From Enoplolaimus lenunculus (taxonomy: Eukaryota; Nematoda; Enoplea; Enoplida; Thoracostomopsidae): a stretch of 64,000 nucleotides of DNA. Positions 35,596-47,797 of the stretch are shown piece after piece (positions within the stretch are counted from its first letter, which is position 1; each line of letters begins with the position of its first letter). The DNA is taken from the NCBI GenBank assembly GCA_030248215.1, contig JASANG010000174.1, positions 124,001 to 188,000 on the forward strand, read 5' to 3'. A program made the translations under genes and the position numbers. Below the pieces are notes generated by a model that saw only the letters and a program-made list of their open reading frames with translations, searched no databases and had not been told where the DNA came from.

Positions 35596-35753
35596 CAGGC
35601 CGGTAGCCAAATTCACCTTTATTTTCGGGGGGGGGGATTTTTTCAGCAGGGGCATACAACGGCTTTCGATGACTTACAAACAAGATTAAAAATTTTTAGG
35701 TGGTGAGTAAAATTCTACCAGCAGGGCTGAGCCCCCTTCTGGCTACGAGCCCG
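35596..35753 (+). mobile_element. Family E MITE
   Basis: CAGGCCGGTAGCCAAATTCACC to TTCTGGCTACGAGCCCG with the usual interior. Confidence 0.75.
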
Positions 35754-36662
35754 CCGACAGAACACATGTGCATAGCCAATTATTCAGCTATTAGGCTTAA
35801 ACATATCTATTGTTCTTTTTATCCATTCATTCTCTATCGGGCATCCACAAACGATGCTTTAGGGGTGTCAAAATGAGTTAATGTGTTCCAAATTCTGAAA
35901 TTAAACTGACAAGTTCCCCCGTAATTACGGGATATATTTTTGGTTTCAGCAACACTGCGTATATTTCTAGGGGATCTCCATTGTCAACCCCTCAAACCCT
36001 TGTTTGCGTGAGGCTAAGCTACGTTTATTAGCTATGTATTTATTTGAACAAACATCATAAGACAAGGTATATATTGGGGCGACGCTGGCTGGCTTTTTTT
36101 TCGCCGTGTATGGCGTTTCTAACACTGGGCACAGATCTGCAGGTATTTCACGAGTATTTAGGGTGTTTACCTTGCTCTGGTTCAAGCGCTTAATACCCGT
36201 TATTTGCCTTCTGTGTCGTAGCCTAGGGATATCCCCGAGTCTATTCTGTGCCCTCGAACCTAATTGTGCTGTATTTTTTTGCTTGCTTAATGCAGTTGTC
36301 GAGGTTTTTTTTGTTGGTTTGTTTATGTTGCTGGTAAGTAGCAATTGCTATCCCTTGTATTTGTGTCTAAATTAAGCTATATTGTAGTAGTGAGAGTTTG
36401 GTTATGTTTTACGCTTTTGTTCCAAGCTTGTTTGCTAACAGGTCAACGCTATTTGTTGTTAGCGGCTTGATTTTACTCTAACTGTCACTTTGGTTTAAGT
36501 TAATTTCAGTTTGACGGCTGTTCAAAGTGATGTTGTTTAGTCTTGAACAATGACATTTAGCACCACAACCGATAGATATAATTGAATTGTCCAATAAAGT
36601 CGTAAGACTTAGGCATTGCCATTGGATTTAGGTTTAGGCTTAGGTTGATATTTAGGGGTAAT
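35754..36662. other. Unassigned region with a 125-codon - strand frame
   Basis: The frame at 35967-36344 (-) gives a basic peptide (RLGDIPRLRHRRQITGIKR) with no family I recognise; a + strand frame of 89 codons overlaps it. It may be a relic of a repeat or chance. Confidence 0.3.
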
Positions 36663-36830
36663 ACTGTAGACAAAGCTTGTACAGCTGAGTGGCATTTATG
36701 CTAAACACTTTCGTCGATAGAAGTCGGTAAAGAATCGTTTTGATTTCAGATGATATAGAAAATATTCATGTGAGAGAATTGATTAAAAACGAGCGTGCGC
36801 CGCCCGAAGGGCAGTGACATTAAACGCTGG
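36663..36830 (+). mobile_element. tRNA-derived SINE-like repeat, copy 2 (short)
   Basis: ACAGCTGAGTGGCATTTATG resembles the A-box part of the copy at 21535. It is followed by GAAAATATTCATGTGAGA and GCAGTGACATTAAACG. Confidence 0.55.
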
Positions 36831-37308
36831 TCGATGTGCCAAAAAGATCACCTCTCAAACCCGATAAATGTATAAATATGTTATTAAAAGCTTCAAAATA
36901 GTATATTTATATTGTTTATTTAAAACTTTATAAATTTTCTCGTTTTAGCTAGAATTTTCGCTAAGTACTTGTTTACATTTTGAGTTGAAAAATTTTTGAA
37001 ACTTTTCTCGCACAAAAAAATTACCTGCTGTGTGGCTTTGGTGAGTTTAGCTTTGCGCATCGACAGTTGAAAGTGTTGTTTCAATTGGAGTTTTAATATA
37101 TTAACTCATGCGAGTATTAATTAAAAATAACAGGGTGCGTTTGCATACGGCTCATAATTTATGGTTTAGTGCAAAACTAATATAGCGGTCAAGCTTAAAA
37201 CGTTCACGTTAAATAAACGTTCACATTTAAATATTGAAACAAAAATCATTGTTTACTGATGCTGCTTTATTGTTGAAATATATTTTTCATACTTTAAGCT
37301 ATCAACGC

Positions 37309-37455
37309 GGCTCATGTAAAATATCAGGGGCGAAACGTTTTTCTACTGGACTGCAATAGTAAGCTAAGCTTTACACAATTTTTACCTAAGGCTTAGGCTT
37401 AGGTGTAAGTTTATTCTTATGCTAAAGCTTAAGGCTTAAAAGTGCCGTAGAGTCC
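37309..37455 (-). mobile_element. Family A MITE (A17), truncated
   Basis: GGCTCATGTAAAATATCAGG, CGAAACGTTTTTCTACTGG and GGCTTAGGCTTAGG; the other terminus is absent. Confidence 0.65.
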
Positions 37456-37541
37456 CAGTTTGAACTTTTGGCAAAATACTTTCAACAGACGTTTCAAACA
37501 TACATCTATCACTCGGTTCAAGATTACAGAACGGTTTCGTG

Positions 37542-37702
37542 CGGGCCCATAGCCAAGGGCGGTGCCAAGGGTGCTCAGCCCCTTGGAAAACATTTGGCCG
37601 CCTAAAAAATTTTCAACGTTACTTGTAAGTTATCGGAAACCCTTGTATGCCACTCGTGATAATTTTTTAGACTCCATAGCAAGATGAGCTGGCTACTGGT
37701 TT
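37542..37702 (-). mobile_element. Family E MITE
   Basis: GCGGGCCCATAGCCAAGGG, TTTTCAACGTTACTTGTAAG, AACCCTTGTATGCC and GAGCTGGCTACTGG. Confidence 0.68.
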
Positions 37703-38917
37703 GGTTTCGCGTTTTGAAAAAAGCAATTATATTGATGCTAAAATACCGTTTTGACAAATGCTAAAACAGTTCAATTAATAGCGTTTCGCGACTCTAACGA
37801 TTGTTTTCAGCGGTTCTCTGCTTACAAACAAAAAGCCTTTAAAAGATGATGTTTAAAACGCGACAAACGTTTAAAATGGCTTCACTCGACTCTCATGATG
37901 AATTGTCCGAATTCAGGTCTTTTTACAATAGGAAAAATTTCATATTTTTTTTAATTTTTACTCAGAAACTAATTTACTTGTATATACATTTGTATGAAAG
38001 ACACATTTAGATATACTATTTCAACGCGCAGCCGAGCTGTCTTAAACGGCTCCAGGGAAATCAACATTGAGCATTATGGTATTGTTGAATCCAATAGTAC
38101 ATGACTCTACAGTCATCGCTAGTATATTTCGGCATTTTAAACAAGGAATCATTGCGGACCAAAGGAGCTCATTCAAGCCATGGTACGCAACAGGGATCGA
38201 ATAGCGCCCTGGTTGTTTGCGACACACAGTGAGGTAGAGTCGACGGAACACTTCTGTTGAGGCAAGCTTAACGAGTGGTTGTTAATCCTGGGTTATGACA
38301 CATTTTGTGGTTCGACGGAATTTTTTAATGTAAACTACACATTGTCCAAAACCCAAAACACTAAAATTACGTTTGGCTTCTCGTTCGTCTTCTGCGTGTT
38401 ATACGGATCCCGTCAGGAATTTCTGAATTCGGGAGTGAAGTTTTATGGTTTTTTTTAATTTTATTCCGGATGAGACCGGGAAATGACGAATCGAATGATG
38501 TGTAATATGTAATGATCAATGTCAGTAATGCTATGTATTTGGCGCTTCTCGATATTTGCTGTCCCTTATTTGCCATTGTCCCTTAAATATCAATGTCCCT
38601 TAAATACCAATTTGGCTATATATTTTGCAAATTACGTTTAAATATTAACAACGCTACTTGCAGCTGAACCAATCAACGAACTGATACATTTGTCATTACG
38701 AATCTCGGCCCTGTATCGTAAGCATACGGCATGAGGATAGCCATGATTTCTATTTGCAGAATTTCAAACCGAAAATATTCGCATATTAAGCATACGTGAG
38801 TTTGCCGCTCCAAATATGTATGTTTGTTTCTAAAAATAGTTTTTTCGCAACCATTATAGGTTGTCATATTCCCGGCTTGGCTAAGAATATTTTTCACACG
38901 GCTGAATGGTGGCCAAA
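37703..38917. other. Unassigned region
   Basis: Short duplication of the kind TTGTCCCTTAAATA(T/C)CAAT at 38576-38612. No gene seen. Confidence 0.35.
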
Positions 38918-39050
38918 CGGCCATTAGCCAGAGCTGAGGGGTCCAGCCTCCATCTTCGAAAAAATTTGCCGTTCTCCCATGGAAAAGTTTCATCCTCGTT
39001 TCGAAGTCAGTCCAAATCCAACATGTATAAGCTGGCTGCGGGTTTGGCTA
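38918..39050 (-). mobile_element. Family E MITE, diverged
   Basis: GGCCATTAGCCAGAGCTGAGG to AAGCTGGCTGCGGGTTTGG. Confidence 0.5.
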
Positions 39051-39350
39051 AATTTAATCGGGTATGGGTGGGAAGTTTTTGACGTTGTTTAAATTTTTGA
39101 TTGGGTTTTATTTTAAATTCCGGAAGTTCGACTGCGGTTCAATATTTGAGGTATAAAACTCTGAAATAAACAAAATAATTATACCATTAAATGCCGCATA
39201 AAATAGATACGGTTTTGTACACAAAGCAACGTTTATGATTTTTAAAATTATGCCTTAACAATCAATTTTTTGGCAAAAGTTTTCAGTTTTACAGCTTTGT
39301 TGAAAATTTAAATTGTATACCTATTTCCGGGTTAACAAATATTTTTGGCC

Positions 39351-39507
39351 GGTCCTGTAGCCAAGAGGGACTAAGGCGCTCAGCTCCCCAGGAAAACATT
39401 TGCCCTCCTAGAAAACCTTACGTTTAAAGATGAACGAAAACCCTTGTATGCCCTTTCTGAAAAACTTTTAGCTCTCCCCTGTCAAGTTGAGCTGACGACG
39501 GGCTTGT
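39351..39507 (-). mobile_element. Family E MITE
   Basis: CCGGTCCTGTAGCCAAGAGG, GAAAACCCTTGTATGCCC and GAGCTGACGACGGGCTTG. Confidence 0.65.
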
Positions 39508-39585
39508 TTTTGGCCTAAATTTTAATGTATTTTAGACTGCATGCAACAAATGTTCTACTTGCGCGCGAGTGCATTCGTCTTTAAT

Positions 39586-39740
39586 GAAAGCTCAATTCAC
39601 ACGTGCAAGTTTTTTACAACAGTTACTGGATTTTTCACATTTCCGCAACTAAGCAATGAATTTTTGTCTTCAAAGAGTTGTAGCGGATCTCTGCTTGGCA
39701 AATGTTTTCAGAGATGCGTTGTTTTTCTGTTACAACTGGA
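39586..39740. mobile_element. Family G left-end fragment
   Basis: GCTCAATTCACACGTGCAAG matches the family G terminus; the right end is missing. Confidence 0.5.
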
Positions 39741-39778
39741 AACAGTTCCGAACATCCCTATATTTTCAGTACTGTCAA

Positions 39779-40358
39779 GGTTGCGCTATACTTTACTGCG
39801 TTGAACGCCGCTGCGCGCCGCCGCATGCTGCTGTGTTTTGCAGGGTGCCACGGGAATTATAAAATACCGGAACCGGAACCGGAAAGTTAAAAAATACCGG
39901 AATCGGAACCGGAACCGAAAAATATAAAATTGTTACCGAAAAATTCATTTTTAAGCGCTATTTTCTCGCTTTTAATGCTGTACACACCATAGAATGCCAA
40001 AATTCTGAAACAAATACAATAAGTGGAAACATATGATAAATTATGGAGTATGGTACAAATCGAAAATTTTGGCAACGCACGCTCGGACAATTTTCGATAA
40101 ATAAGTTAGAATAATATGCCAATTTTTTCTTAAATTTTCGAACGAGAAATTATTTTCAATACCGAAAATATCGGAAAACTCCTGTGAAAAAATACCGGAT
40201 TTCTTACCGAAACCGGATAGTGAAAAATACCGGATTTCCCTACCGGAACCGGAATTCCGGTTGCACCCTGGTGCTTTGCTAACAAAAATAAAGGCAAAGT
40301 CTATTCAGTGGCACGTGGCGGCATCCAGCGGCGCCGGCGAGTATAGTGGAACCGTAAC
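39779..40358. mobile_element. Family C element split by a nested family D element
   Basis: The left part GGTTGCGCTATACTTTACTG and GC-rich GCCGCTGCGCGCCGCC. The right part GCTAACAAAAATAAAGGC to GGCGAGTATAGTGG. The same join (TGC then GCTAACAAAAATACAGGC) is uninterrupted in the copy at 49831, so the middle is an insertion. Confidence 0.75.
39841..40270 (+). mobile_element. Family D hAT-like element, nested, complete
   Basis: Starts CAGGGTGCCACGGGAAT and ends ATTCCGGTTGCACCCTG. Flanks GTGTTTTG/GTGCTTTG (39833-39840 and 40271-40278) match in 7 of 8. Both arms carry CCGGAACCGGAA runs. It interrupts a family C element, so it is the younger of the two. Confidence 0.8.
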
Positions 40359-40410
40359 TTTTTTGTAATTCAAAAGTTTTGTCGTTCTATAAATTTGTAT
40401 GTATCTTTTC

Positions 40411-40568
40411 GACCAATGTATACATCAGGAGCATACAGTTTTTTCCACAGGAGTGCAATAGAGTAAGTTTAAGCTTTACTTAGGTATACGTTTACCCCTG
40501 TGCTTACGATCAAGCTTAGGCTTAGGTATATGCGTATACTACTGTCAAGATCCTGCGCTATACAGCCC
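40411..40568 (-). mobile_element. Family A MITE (A18), diverged
   Basis: GACCAATGTATACATCAGG, TTTTCCACAGGAGTGCAATAG, TTAGGC units and CTACTGTCAAGATCCTGCG. Confidence 0.65.
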
Positions 40569-40756
40569 TCTTTGTTCACTTTTGTGCATTTTATTAGCTG
40601 ATATTTTTTCAAAAAGAGATTACACCGAACAGGTTGATAATCCTTTGAATATTATCAAAGCGTCAAGTTACCTTACCCAAGGTGCTGGAACAAAGTTAAC
40701 CGACATCCGGCACTACTTCCGCCGGTATTTGTGATCTCTTGATACACCTTGCAATT

Positions 40757-40920
40757 GGGCCGTGTGTAGCTATGGTGGAAAGTGTGGGCTCAGCCTGCGT
40801 AAAATAATTTTGCCTACCACAGAAAAATTTCAACCGTTGCTTGTAAGTAAACGTAACCCTTGTATGCTACTCCTGAAAATTTTTTAATCATCCCAAGCAA
40901 GCTGAACTGGCTACTGGCTG
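40757..40920 (-). mobile_element. Family E MITE, diverged
   Basis: CCGTGTGTAGCTATGG, TTTCAACCGTTGCTTGTAAG, AACCCTTGTATGC and GAACTGGCTACTGGC. Confidence 0.55.
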
Positions 40921-41861
40921 GCTTGCTCTAATTAATTGATTCAATTTTAATTAGAAGCATTTTGATTCAGCTCAAAACCCAGTGTTTCACTAGAAGACTA
41001 TTATACGGCTGTAACATGGAGTTCATGTTTAGGTTTACACAACATCATGTAAACATCTTTTTTGCGAACGAGCATAGTAAAAGCGAGAAGATTTATAGGA
41101 TACTAATAGGACCCAGAAAGTGGAGTCCTATTAAAACCCACTTTTTAGCTGAGATTTCAAAAAATTTCAGGATCGAAAATCTTTTCCCTTAGTGGTATAT
41201 TCTCCCTGGCCCTTTTGAATACGCCCTTGTCGCTAAAACTGTCCCTACGGTTTACTTGGCCCAACATTTAGCAATGCTCCCTGGTACCTTGTTGCTTGAA
41301 GCATTCTTCGCCACAAATATCATTTTTCATCGGTTGTCAACAGCTTTAAAGCATACCACCCCCCCATTCTGCAAGATGCACCGAGGAAGTTATTTGTCTG
41401 TTTACGCATCGCTTTCCGATATTCTGCTGTAAAATGTGTGGAATTATTTGCGGGTATGTATCAGTCTCACTTGTCACCCCATATATAAAGAGCTATAGAC
41501 ACTTTCCATCGGGGGCTTTCGAGACAAAATTAAATCAAACACCAGTTGTGTACGCGAATATGTTTGTTACTGAATAAATTTTTTCCGAACGCAGAATAAG
41601 CTCCAAAAGTGTTGCTTTGATGAAAGCTTCGCCACGCGTGGATTGGACACAATTGCCTTTAGTCGGCAGCTTGGTTTTGTTTCGAACGGGTATGCAACAG
41701 TTTAATTAGCGACTGTTTATTGGCTTTTCGGTATTGTTTTAATTACCTGTAATTTTAAAGTCGTTGAATAGCTTACAGGTGTTTGTTAGTTTGTTGTTGT
41801 TTTGCGGTTCCAAAACAAAGTGAACATCCGCCTCTTGAACAACGAGGCGTTATCCAGTACT
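40921..41861. other. Unassigned region
   Basis: No supported feature. Confidence 0.35.
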
Positions 41862-41952
41862 CAGATAGAGGGCAGAGGGGTTCAGCCTCGCATGCCCCCC
41901 TTCGTAAAATAGCTTTACCCTCACAGCATGTTGAGCTGCCTACGTGGCTGTG
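41862..41952 (-). mobile_element. Family E fragment
   Basis: GGGCAGAGGGGTTCAGCC, CCCCCTTCGTAAAATAG and GTTGAGCTGCCTACGTGG. Confidence 0.45.
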
Positions 41953-42867
41953 AGTATTATGTTAGTTTGACTATTATTTCAGGTAAATAGACATATACCA
42001 AATTTTAGATATATATTTTTTTGCTTTTCTATTTACAGCTTACCATAATTTCCGACAGTTTTATTTTTTCAAAAATTATACGACTCGCATATTTTTGAGT
42101 TTTCGAGTTTGTGGGCTGTTCAGCATTCTTCTGCTCCAATCGGTTCGTTTAGTGTTCGATTTCCGGTAGTGAGGTTTTTCCCGTCGCTGTATTATGCTGC
42201 ATGCCCGGCAATGTCAGCATGCCTGTCTACAAACGAACGCCACGGGGATGTATTCGGTATCAAAAAACTATTGGACAGACGTGAAAAAGACACTTGTACA
42301 CGATTCAGAATACCATGCTGGATTATAGATGTCAGCAAAAAATTTTCACGCCGACTACGCTTGCACGGAAATACTTTTTCATGTATACACCCTACTGAAA
42401 TAAAATCCGCTTTACGCGCCTCCGAGAGAGAGCCAGTCGTATTTTTTTGCAAGCGCTCAACACAAAAAATAGTGTAAAGATCACTTAGCTAGTCAAAACG
42501 CGGGAAAATAAATGTGCGCGCGATAATTTTTAGGCGCGCCATAGTGGTCATTTTGCGCTGAAAACGGGTCTGGTTATGGTGTTCGCGTGGCTGCTGTAGC
42601 ATGAAACTTTGTATGAGATTAAACAGACTTCAATTGATAAAAATTACACGCGTTGTTCAATAGTTTAATTTTAATTTTTGACTTAGCAGCGGCGTAGAGA
42701 AAAGAACTGGAGTTGGTGGTAGCGGACGGAACTACGAAACCCAAAACACTTTGGTTGTCAAAATAAAGATATCACAGAAAATAGAATTAGCAAATCGTTA
42801 ACGATAATTCAGTATAAAGCAATGTCTGGCGGACCAAATGAATTTGTATGGCATGTTTTACACTCTT
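41953..42867. other. Unassigned region with a 122-codon + strand frame
   Basis: The frame at 42109-42477 encodes FRIPCWIIDVSKKF and a basic tail. I recognise no family and see no clear splice context. It could be an exon of an unknown gene, a repeat relic or chance. Confidence 0.3.
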
Positions 42868-43033
42868 GGTCCAATGTGTAGAACTGGGCCGTGACAGTAG
42901 TGTAAGCATATTCCTAAGCGTAAGCCTAACAGAAAGAATGAGCTTATACCTACGCAGAAGCAAAAAATTAGCTTAAGGTTAGAGTGTTGCAATCCTGTAG
43001 AAAAACGTTCCTCCACTGATCTTTACATGGTTC
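42868..43033 (+). mobile_element. Family A MITE (A19)
   Basis: GGTCCAATGTGTAGAACTGG to CTGATCTTTACATGG, with a short hexamer interior. Confidence 0.75.
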
Positions 43034-43419
43034 TGTTTCTGCACCCGTCTATGCATCTCTTGAGTTTTGGTTTGGAATCACAAGACATGGCTTAGGGATT
43101 ATGATTTATTTTTAGCATCAAGTTGTAAACTTGTGTATCATGAAAATTCGACAGTAGATTTTCAGCTAATGAGTAACTATAATTTTTGGAGTCTTGTGTT
43201 CGCACTCTGTCAATGGCTGATTCAACAGAGCTAATTCGGCATAGACTGTTTCTAGTGGGATTAAAAAGCCAAATTTTGTGTTAAAATTTAGTAGTAAAAT
43301 GTCGTTTTAGCTTTTCGTTCGCTAAATTTCCGGATCCGCCACTGCACGCTGTTGTATACGTTTTTGAGCAAGTTTGAGTTTAGGATTGGACTTAGAGATT
43401 TTAGATATTCGCCTTAACG

Positions 43420-43823
43420 AGACTGGACGATGCATACTTCAACAAGAGTATGCAACTGCATACATTTTGTGTACAAAACAATGTACCCAGCGCACGTTGC
43501 GTTTTTAGCCTACTCCACTTTATTCAGAGTAGGCTACTACTTGTGCGAACCGTGGCACTGTATGTATACGGCATCAAAAAATGTTCCGCTTAAATTTAAG
43601 GGTATTGCTCTTGATGGTGACCCCGTTCTCAATAATGGGGTCAGCCAAAATCGCAACACCCGATGGTACATTTTTTACAACACAAATTTTGGTAGTGCCA
43701 CGCTCTTGTCAAAGCGTGACAATCCACTCAAAATTTTGCAGTGTTCTAGAATATGGCCAACATGGCCCATCAAAATTAACTGTGTGGAACGTGTTATCAC
43801 CAGCTGGACCAACGGAGTCTGAC
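43420..43823. repeat. Diverged dispersed repeat (family M), inverted copy
   Basis: GATGCATACTTCAACAAGAG mirrors 27897-27930, and the open frame of 130 codons over it overlaps the repeat-like sequence. No domain is recognisable. Confidence 0.35.
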
Positions 43824-44186
43824 TTGTCTGAAGTCAGTCCCGCGCACCCCAACTGCAACCGTATGCAGTTCACGCATAATTAATAATCAACTTATTGCAA
43901 AAAATTGTCGATTGCAATTTTTATATTATTTTTAGTTAATTTTAATTGCGATGTGTTTGTAATACTTGACAAAAAGGTCAGATGTTTTCAAAGTAAAATT
44001 ACATTTGTTTACAGGTCAAATTCTTTGTTCTAAGTATATATAAGCCAAAATGTTCCGGGTTGCTGGTGTCGAGCAGCGTTTGGCGCATAGCCAGTTCCTC
44101 TTACTGGTGAGGTATGAATTTTCTAAGAGCGGCATACTGGATAAAAGCTGATCCTCGCTGGCTGTTGGTCCGTTTCGTCAAAGCTG

Positions 44187-44387
44187 CACTGAAAATAATG
44201 GTGAGTCAAATTGACTCTCTCCGAAATAGACTTTTTCTGACTACACAAGGTGAGTCCAAATTTCGACTCTGCCTGAGTCAAATTCGACTCAATTTGACTC
44301 TGGCGGAGTTGAATTTTGACTCAGTTCATGTAGTCAGGAAAAGCCTATTTCGGAGAGAGTCAATTTGACTCACGATTTTTTGCAGTG
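44187..44387. mobile_element. Family B foldback MITE
   Basis: CACTGAAAATAATGGTGAGTC to the inverse ending TTTTTTGCAGTG, flanked by TG on both sides. It contains four TGAGTCA/TGACTCA motifs. Confidence 0.8.
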
Positions 44388-44439
44388 TGCAAAACGCATC
44401 AACACCAGTTGCAAAACTGTTATCGTTCGCTTATAAAGT

Positions 44440-44665
44440 ATAATATACGATGAGCAACTAAATACAAATAATATACAACCAATTAGGAGGCTGTGTGATA
44501 TGGACAGTGTAAAATCACCACAAGATGTGAGAGTCTCACCCGGGCTGGTGCGTAAAGCTCCTATAGCTCATTGATCAACTTAAACTCCTCCCACTCGTAA
44601 AAATTCTAATCCAACCGTGAAATTAATTCTCAGACAAAATAGAAAATATTCTTGTGAGAAAAATC
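44440..44665 (+). mobile_element. tRNA-derived SINE-like repeat, copy 3
   Basis: GAGCAACTAAATACAAATAA, then AGCTCCTATAGCTCATTGATC (A-box region), a decayed B box, and GAAAATATTCTTGTGAGAAA. Confidence 0.58.
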
Positions 44666-46450
44666 AAGAACATATACGTATTAGATCAGCTTGCATCTTG
44701 TTGCACTGACAACTTGCGTACTTTCAGAGAGACCAATTTATCATTATCAGAGATGTCTACAAAGGTGGACTTATATATTCCGAAATTTCTGGAGAAACTA
44801 GAAAAAGGTACTTTTTCAAACTTTAGTTCATGTTGCTGGATCGCAAAGGTTAACAGTGGCGGATCATGCATCTCAGAATGGGGGGAACAAACTGTCACTC
44901 GTAACAAACTTATTTTTGTTTTACACATTGCGGTCCGTGTACATGAATTCACAAGCTAACTAAGAATTATGTCAATACAATTGACTATGAAAGGGTAAGA
45001 CCGTTCAACTGAGATTAATCACAAATAAAACGGCATAACTGCTCATGTATAAGAAACTTTGCGACCTGTGGGATCCGGGTAATGTCTCAGTATAAATTTT
45101 GGTTAGGTGTAGGGGATATATCCCACTCCCACCTATCCATTCCCTTACACACGTCCCATGTTCTTTCTTATAGAAAGTGGTAACAGAAAATTTTTCTGAG
45201 TTAGTTTTGCGTTGTGAGGGGAATAACTTCAGTGCCGGAGCGAATAGGGGTGGCGGTTCCCACTCCAAACTCCAGGGTGAGGCCCCAACGTAGAGGTGGG
45301 TCCATAATTTTTCGATGTGTTATCTGTAGTTGTCTGAGCTCGCGCTCATGTTTGATAGCTATGAAGACACCCATCCAAACAACAGTTTCACACAAAAGTT
45401 GAAAAACGGTGGATCTAGAAAGTGAGTGTCACGTTGTGTTGTTTTTCTGGTCATTTGTACAAACTGTAGGACTGTTTTCAAATTTTGAATGTTTCATTCA
45501 TAGATTAACTGAAGTGTTCCGCCTAAGATGTATCAAATAAGTCTCACCCTCTCAATTATTGACGGAAACTTATTTCGATCCCTGATTATAAGAACGACAC
45601 ACGCTGTCAGTTCTCGCCAGTTGGTGTATTTTAGATTGTCTATTGTTGATATAAACTCAATAGATTACAGAAAGCAGAATGCAGTATTTTCAGGAACTTG
45701 ACCTTATATTTGTTTGATTTACCCCGTCTCCATTGCCGCTTGTAGAGGCTGCTTGTTATTATTATTACTATTATGATCAAAGTGTACCTATTATTTTGTT
45801 GCAAATTCTTTTTTCGTGTTCCCAGTATAAGTTTTTTGAAAAATATTGATTGTGAACATGTACGCCAATCTGCTCTTCCAATTAATAATCTCAGGGCCGA
45901 GGCTAGGCATTATGAGCGCCCGTGCCAATCGACGAGGCCCTATATCACCCACTGAGGCTATAATGTGACTTATCCAACGCTGAGGGCCTTAACAAGTTCG
46001 CCCCTTCAGTGAAATTGCAGGGCCCTATTGATGACATAAGTTGGTACATTTATGCTCAACAATCACACGCTCTAAGAGCGGTCGAGAGCAACAACGGTAA
46101 TCGTACCACGATATGTCATATGTACTATAGCCTCCCGAATAATAGGGGGTGTCCACTTTAAGATCCAGTCAGTTGGAGTCTGTATCCTTAAAGAGAGTCC
46201 GCTGGTGGATGGAGAAAATAAATACCATCCATAAAAGCGACCAAACAAAAAGTGTGGCCTAGGCTGCTCAAACACGTCATGTCAGTTCAACCCAAAAGAA
46301 ACAATGCGAAAAAGTATCGTGTCCGGTCCGACTAAACATGGGGTAAATTAAAACTAAATAACAGCCAATAGGAGTGACGACCCCTAGAAGGCGAGAACTT
46401 CTTATTGGAGACTAAGGGGGCGCTGTTCTCGGTACAGTAAAGGATATATC
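44666..46450. other. Unassigned region
   Basis: A fragment with CAGTGGCGGATCATGC (family F end) lies at 44862. No gene supported. Confidence 0.35.
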
Positions 46451-46801
46451 AACTAGCGGATGCAGAGGAGAGATGGGGAGGGCGTACCCCCATCACAATT
46501 TTTTGTGACAAAATGGTAAGGTCCTCCTACCTTACAATTTTTTCCCTCAGAAAATTTTTTGTAAAAACAATTTTTCGAACATAATTTTTTTGTGGTAAAA
46601 TGGTAAGCTCCCTACCTTACAATTTTCTACAATATTTTCCGCAGCATTTTTTGTGGTAGAATGGTAAGTTCCCTACCTTACAATTGTTCACCCTCAGAAA
46701 ATTTTTTGGTGATGAAATGATAAGCTTCCTAACGTACAATTTTTGCGTTTCATGACATTTACCAGCCCGCCCCACGTCAGAAATTTTTAGATCCGCCTGT
46801 G
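46451..46801. mobile_element. Family F hAT-like element with internal tandem hairpin units
   Basis: The ends AACTAGCGGATGCAG and, inverted, CACAGGCGGATCT. Exact 8-bp duplication GATATATC (46443-46450 and 46802-46809). The interior repeats a unit of about 60-85 bp four times, each with the inverted pair GTAAG..CTTAC inside AAATGGTAAGGT..ACCTTACAATTTT. Confidence 0.82.
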
Positions 46802-47016
46802 GATATATCCCCAACCAAAATATTTGCAAAGACAACAAATAAACAACTATTTACAGGGATTAAAGAAGCGAAAAAAAACTATTACAGAAAGTTATCCCAT
46901 CCCGAAATGATATCCTAACTACGCCGCTGTGCCACCTCCTAAGTGTAAGCAAGGACATGCTTGAGTGTATCCAACATTTCATTGTCGTTAAATTTCAATC
47001 AGTGTTTTTCTGTGAC

Positions 47017-47195
47017 CAGTCCCGTAGCTAGCTCACCTTGTTAGAGGGGCTAAAAAATTTTCAAGAGGAGCATTCAAGGGTTTTCAATGAGTTACATGCA
47101 AGGTTGAAAACTTTCTCGGGGGCCCTAAAATTTTCTAGGGGGGGTGAGCCCCCCCCCCCCCCCGGCCTCCACCCACCCCCTTGACTACGGGCCCG
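47017..47195 (+). mobile_element. Family E hAT-like MITE with target duplication
   Basis: CAGTCCCGTAGCTAGCTCACC to TTGACTACGGGCCCG. Flanks TCTGTGAC/TCTGTGGC (47009-47016 and 47196-47203) match in 7 of 8, which assigns family E to the hAT group. A long C run sits near the right end. Confidence 0.83.
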
Positions 47196-47342
47196 TCTGT
47201 GGCCGATGACCACTTGAGTTCTAGTAAACTTTAATTTGTTAACGTAATAATTGTTTTCTTGCAAGTTTTGCAGTGCATTTTATGTTGCAACATTTTGAGC
47301 TGATGATTATTGAAGCTTGTTGCTTTTTAAGACTGTAAAACT

Positions 47343-47405
47343 CAATTGCGACGATGTAACGCCCGACAACTCGTAACCCGGTATCCTGTGGACGGCAACA
47401 TGTTG
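47343..47405. mobile_element. Family J fragment
   Basis: GCGACGATGTAACGCCCGAC and AACTCGTAACCCGGTATCC, without a second end. Confidence 0.4.
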
Positions 47406-47590
47406 TCGCTCACCTTACGCTCCAACAACGGCAGCTGTTGTGGACAAGCGGCTCTGGTGACCAGTTTGTCGATTTCGGTTTTCGGAGCGATTTCAGCGTA
47501 GTCCATGTACGCCAGAACGTCATTGCTAATTAGCCGTTATATTTTTGTTGACCACATATATACATATATATGTATCAATCATTTCAGCTA

Positions 47591-47797
47591 CACTGCAAAA
47601 AATGGTGAGTCAAATTGACTCCTTCGAAATAGGCTCTACGGGACTACACAATTGAGTCAAATTAAACTCCGCCAGAGTCAAATTCGACTGACTTAGTCGC
47701 ACGTTTGACTCTGGCCGAGTGGAATTTGACTCAGTTTGTGTAGTCCCGTAGAGCCTATTTCGGATGGAGTCAATTAGACTCACCATTTTTTACAGTG
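47591..47797. mobile_element. Family B foldback MITE, best copy
   Basis: CACTGCAAAAAATGGTGAGT to its near-inverse ending CACCATTTTTTACAGTG, with TA on both sides. It carries three TGAGTCA/TGACTCA motifs. Confidence 0.87.

Noticed and set aside
43430-43822. 130-codon + strand frame
   Set aside because: It overlaps a dispersed repeat also seen near 27600-27960 and 23870-24130, and has no recognisable domain.
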